Shown piece by piece: positions 62,364 to 64,000 of a stretch of 64,000 bases of DNA; position 1 is the stretch's first letter, and each line of letters opens with the position of its first letter. The stretch spans positions 186,001 through 250,000 of the forward strand of contig NZ_JBNGOQ010000005.1 of assembly GCF_050589645.1 (NCBI RefSeq). Direction: 5' to 3'. This DNA is from JBNGOQ01 sp050589645 (GTDB lineage Bacteria; Bacteroidota; Bacteroidia; Flavobacteriales; Flavobacteriaceae). The notes beneath the pieces were generated by a model. The model searched no databases. It saw only the letters and a list, made by a program, of their open reading frames with translations, and was not told where the DNA came from. A program made the translations under genes and the position numbers.

Positions 62364-63698
62364 TTAAAGCAACCCCCGCGCCTTTATTTCCAGATATTTG
62401 TTGATTGTATTTATGGTGAGGTTTTCTGGTTTGGTGAGGACGGTCTGAATGCCATGCTTACGCAACTCGTTTACAATAAGTTTTTTTTCGTAAATGAACT
62501 TTTCCGCAATGGTCTGTTCAAAAATTTGATGTGTGGTTTCCGCTTTTTTGGCGGCGAACGCGTCTAGCTCTGTATTTTCAAAAAAGAGGACTACAAGAAG
62601 ATGTTGTTTGGCAATGGCTTGCAAATAAGGCAGTTGTCGATGCAATGCATCTAGGGTTTCAAAATTAGTATACAACAACAAAAGGCCCCTGTGGTTGAGG
62701 TTTCTCTTGATGTCGATATACAATCGGCTGAAATCACTTTCTTCAAAATTGGTGTCGAGGTTGTAAAGGGTTTCCAAAATGAGGTTCATTTGGGAACTGC
62801 GCCGTTGTGCGACCACCCTGTTTTCTACCTTGTGGCTAAACGCGAACATTCCGGCCTTGTCCTGTTTCTTCAAAGCGATATTACTAATGACCAGAGTAGC
62901 GTTTATAGCATAGTCCAATAGGCTTAGTTCAGCAAAGGGCATTTTCATCACACGTCCCTTGTCTATGATGGAATAGATGGGTTGCGATTTTTCATCCTGA
63001 TATTGGTTGACCATGAGTTGGTTTTTCTTCGCTGTAGCCTTCCAATTAATATTTCTAATATCGTCACCCTGAATATACTCCTTGATCTGTTCAAATTCCA
63101 TGGTATGCCCAATACGGCGGATTTTTTTCAACCCATACTCAAATAGTCTATTGATAAAGGCCATAAGGTTGTATTTCCGCAATTGCAGAAACGAAGGATA
63201 TACCGGGACTTCTTGTGAACGGTCAAAGGTGTACCTCCTGGCCAATAGGCCCAAGGGCGTAGCTGCAAAAATATTCAATTGACCAAAGGAGTACATACCG
63301 CGTTCCACCGGCCTTAGGGAATAATGAAAAAAACGGCTGTCTCCTTTTTCCAAGCTGGCCCTGATTTCAAAATCCCGTTTTTGGAACTGATGGGGAATTT
63401 CATCCAAAACCTTTATTCGTACAGGAAACAGGTAGGTGTTAATGACACGGATTTTGATGGAATTGGCATCCCCGTTAGACAGTTTGTCCGGTAATAAACG
63501 CTCCCCATGGATAGCTCCCTTGGAACCAAAAATTAAGATAAGATCGGTGATCAGGGCCAATACATAAAGGAAAAAAAGGAACTTAATGGCTCCAAAAATA
63601 TCGGGGAAATTGTAGGAAAGCAGAAACCCCAGGACAAGGGCTGTCCAAACGACAAAAAACCGTTTTTTTAGATAGATATTCCTAAAGACCTTGCTCAT
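62364..63698 (-). CDS. DUF58 protein with two N-terminal transmembrane helices
   Basis: The 444-residue protein has two N-terminal helices (FFVVWTALVLGFLLSYNF; GAIKFLFFLYVLALITDLILIF), a beta domain, and the DUF58 core with RRIGHTMEFEQIKEYIQGDDIRNINWKATAKKNQLMVNQYQDEKSQPIYSIID, then a von Willebrand A-like half. DUF58 genes follow MoxR ATPase genes and precede the Bat aerotolerance genes in many Bacteroidetes. The MoxR gene lies directly upstream (34-bp gap). Confidence 0.9.
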   Translation of the reverse strand: MSKVFRNIYLKKRFFVVWTALVLGFLLSYNFPDIFGAIKFLFFLYVLALITDLILIFGSKGAIHGERLLPDKLSNGDANSIKIRVINTYLFPVRIKVLDEIPHQFQKRDFEIRASLEKGDSRFFHYSLRPVERGMYSFGQLNIFAATPLGLLARRYTFDRSQEVPVYPSFLQLRKYNLMAFINRLFEYGLKKIRRIGHTMEFEQIKEYIQGDDIRNINWKATAKKNQLMVNQYQDEKSQPIYSIIDKGRVMKMPFAELSLLDYAINATLVISNIALKKQDKAGMFAFSHKVENRVVAQRRSSQMNLILETLYNLDTNFEESDFSRLYIDIKRNLNHRGLLLLYTNFETLDALHRQLPYLQAIAKQHLLVVLFFENTELDAFAAKKAETTHQIFEQTIAEKFIYEKKLIVNELRKHGIQTVLTKPENLTINTINKYLEIKARGLL

Positions 63699-63732
63699 AT
63701 AGGGTGTTTTGTTTTCTCCTATTCCAAACTTG

Positions 63733-64000
63733 TTATCTGGGTATTTCTATAGTGTCCACGATTTGTTGTATCACCTTTTCCGGTGTAAAGCCCTCCATTT
63801 CCCGTTCCGGGGTTAGGATGACCCGATGTGAAAGGACAGGGCTGCATACTTTTTTAACATCGTCTGGGGTAACAAAATCACGCCCTTGTATAGCGGCCAG
63901 AGCTTTGGAAGCGTCCATAATAGCTATGGATGCCCTGGGCGACGCCCCTAAATAGAGGTTGGCATTTGTACGGGTGTTGTTTACGATGGCGGCGATGTAT
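63733..64000 (-). CDS. MoxR family AAA ATPase, C-terminal part
   Basis: The gene enters from the right edge; about 88 C-terminal residues are visible, starting with YIAAIVNNTRTNANLYLGASPRASIAIMDASKALAAIQGRDFVTPDD and ending VILTPEREMEGFTPEKVIQQIVDTIEIPR. LGASPRAS is the MoxR signature (sensor 2 Arg). MoxR ATPases act with DUF58 and VWA proteins as chaperones that load metals or mature complexes. Confidence 0.92.
   Translation of the reverse strand, partial: YIAAIVNNTRTNANLYLGASPRASIAIMDASKALAAIQGRDFVTPDDVKKVCSPVLSHRVILTPEREMEGFTPEKVIQQIVDTIEIPR

Noticed and set aside
1..64000. tRNA, rRNA, transposase, integrase or phage genes
   Set aside because: I looked in all gaps on both strands and saw no cloverleaf-like sequence, rRNA segment or mobile-element gene; small RNAs cannot be excluded by eye.

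Overview
The window reads as chromosomal DNA of a marine-type flavobacterium (Bacteroidetes, Flavobacteriaceae-like). The reasons are Bacteroidetes -7 promoter boxes (TAnnTTTG) in front of many genes, weak Shine-Dalgarno sites, lipoproteins with an acidic or lysine-acidic stretch right after the lipobox cysteine (a surface-export signal in this phylum), TPR-transmembrane-HTH regulators, LytS/LytTR signalling, fasciclin lipoproteins and a BshC bacillithiol enzyme. No rRNA, tRNA, CRISPR array, transposase, integrase or phage structural gene was found.

Layout. 1-3.0 kb: end of bshC, a PLP decarboxylase and a flavin/PNPOx-like protein. 3.2-9.2 kb: a surface lipoprotein of the cholesterol-dependent-cytolysin (CDC) superfamily with a non-standard C-terminus, downstream of two tandem TPR-HTH regulators whose C-terminal halves are almost the same. 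9.2-15.9 kb: a GH65 glycosidase facing guaA, which begins a tightly packed run (LysM/periplasmic-binding fusion, OsmC, secreted HExxH protein). 16.0-20.8 kb: an operon of a small helical secreted protein and four diverged secreted paralogues that I cannot assign to a known function. It is transcribed away from a LytS-type kinase and LytTR regulator (21.1-23.6 kb). 23.6-29.4 kb: Hyi-type TIM barrel, Asp/Asn/Gly-repeat lipoprotein, DUF3820, pyrG and yidC. 29.5-32.5 kb: two fasciclin lipoproteins with clear terminators. 32.9-37.6 kb: mnmA, nitronate monooxygenase, SCO protein and a large TPR protein. 38.2-43.9 kb: YHS protein, AraC regulator, small TPR-like protein, and a succinate dehydrogenase in anchor-flavoprotein-FeS order that resembles mycobacterial Sdh1 (type F).

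44.3-46.0 kb is a TetR/alpha-beta hydrolase unit with two copies of an 18-bp palindromic operator. 46-53.3 kb holds a BtuF-like protein, an M1 peptidase, a SnoaL/DinB/amidohydrolase operon, an Amidase_3 without signal peptide and a gamma-glutamylcyclotransferase-like lipoprotein. 53.3-56.65 kb is an A/T-rich two-gene segment (M48 peptidase plus unknown secreted protein) bounded by direct repeats that match the 3' end of the neighbouring DUF3500 gene. 57.7-63.7 kb contains small secreted or membrane proteins, a nested intergenic tandem repeat, a DUF58 protein and the end of a MoxR ATPase gene.

The strongest candidates for undescribed biology are the CDC-like lipoprotein with its duplicated C-terminal unit, the four-paralogue secreted array beside a two-component system, and the direct-repeat-bounded M48 segment.
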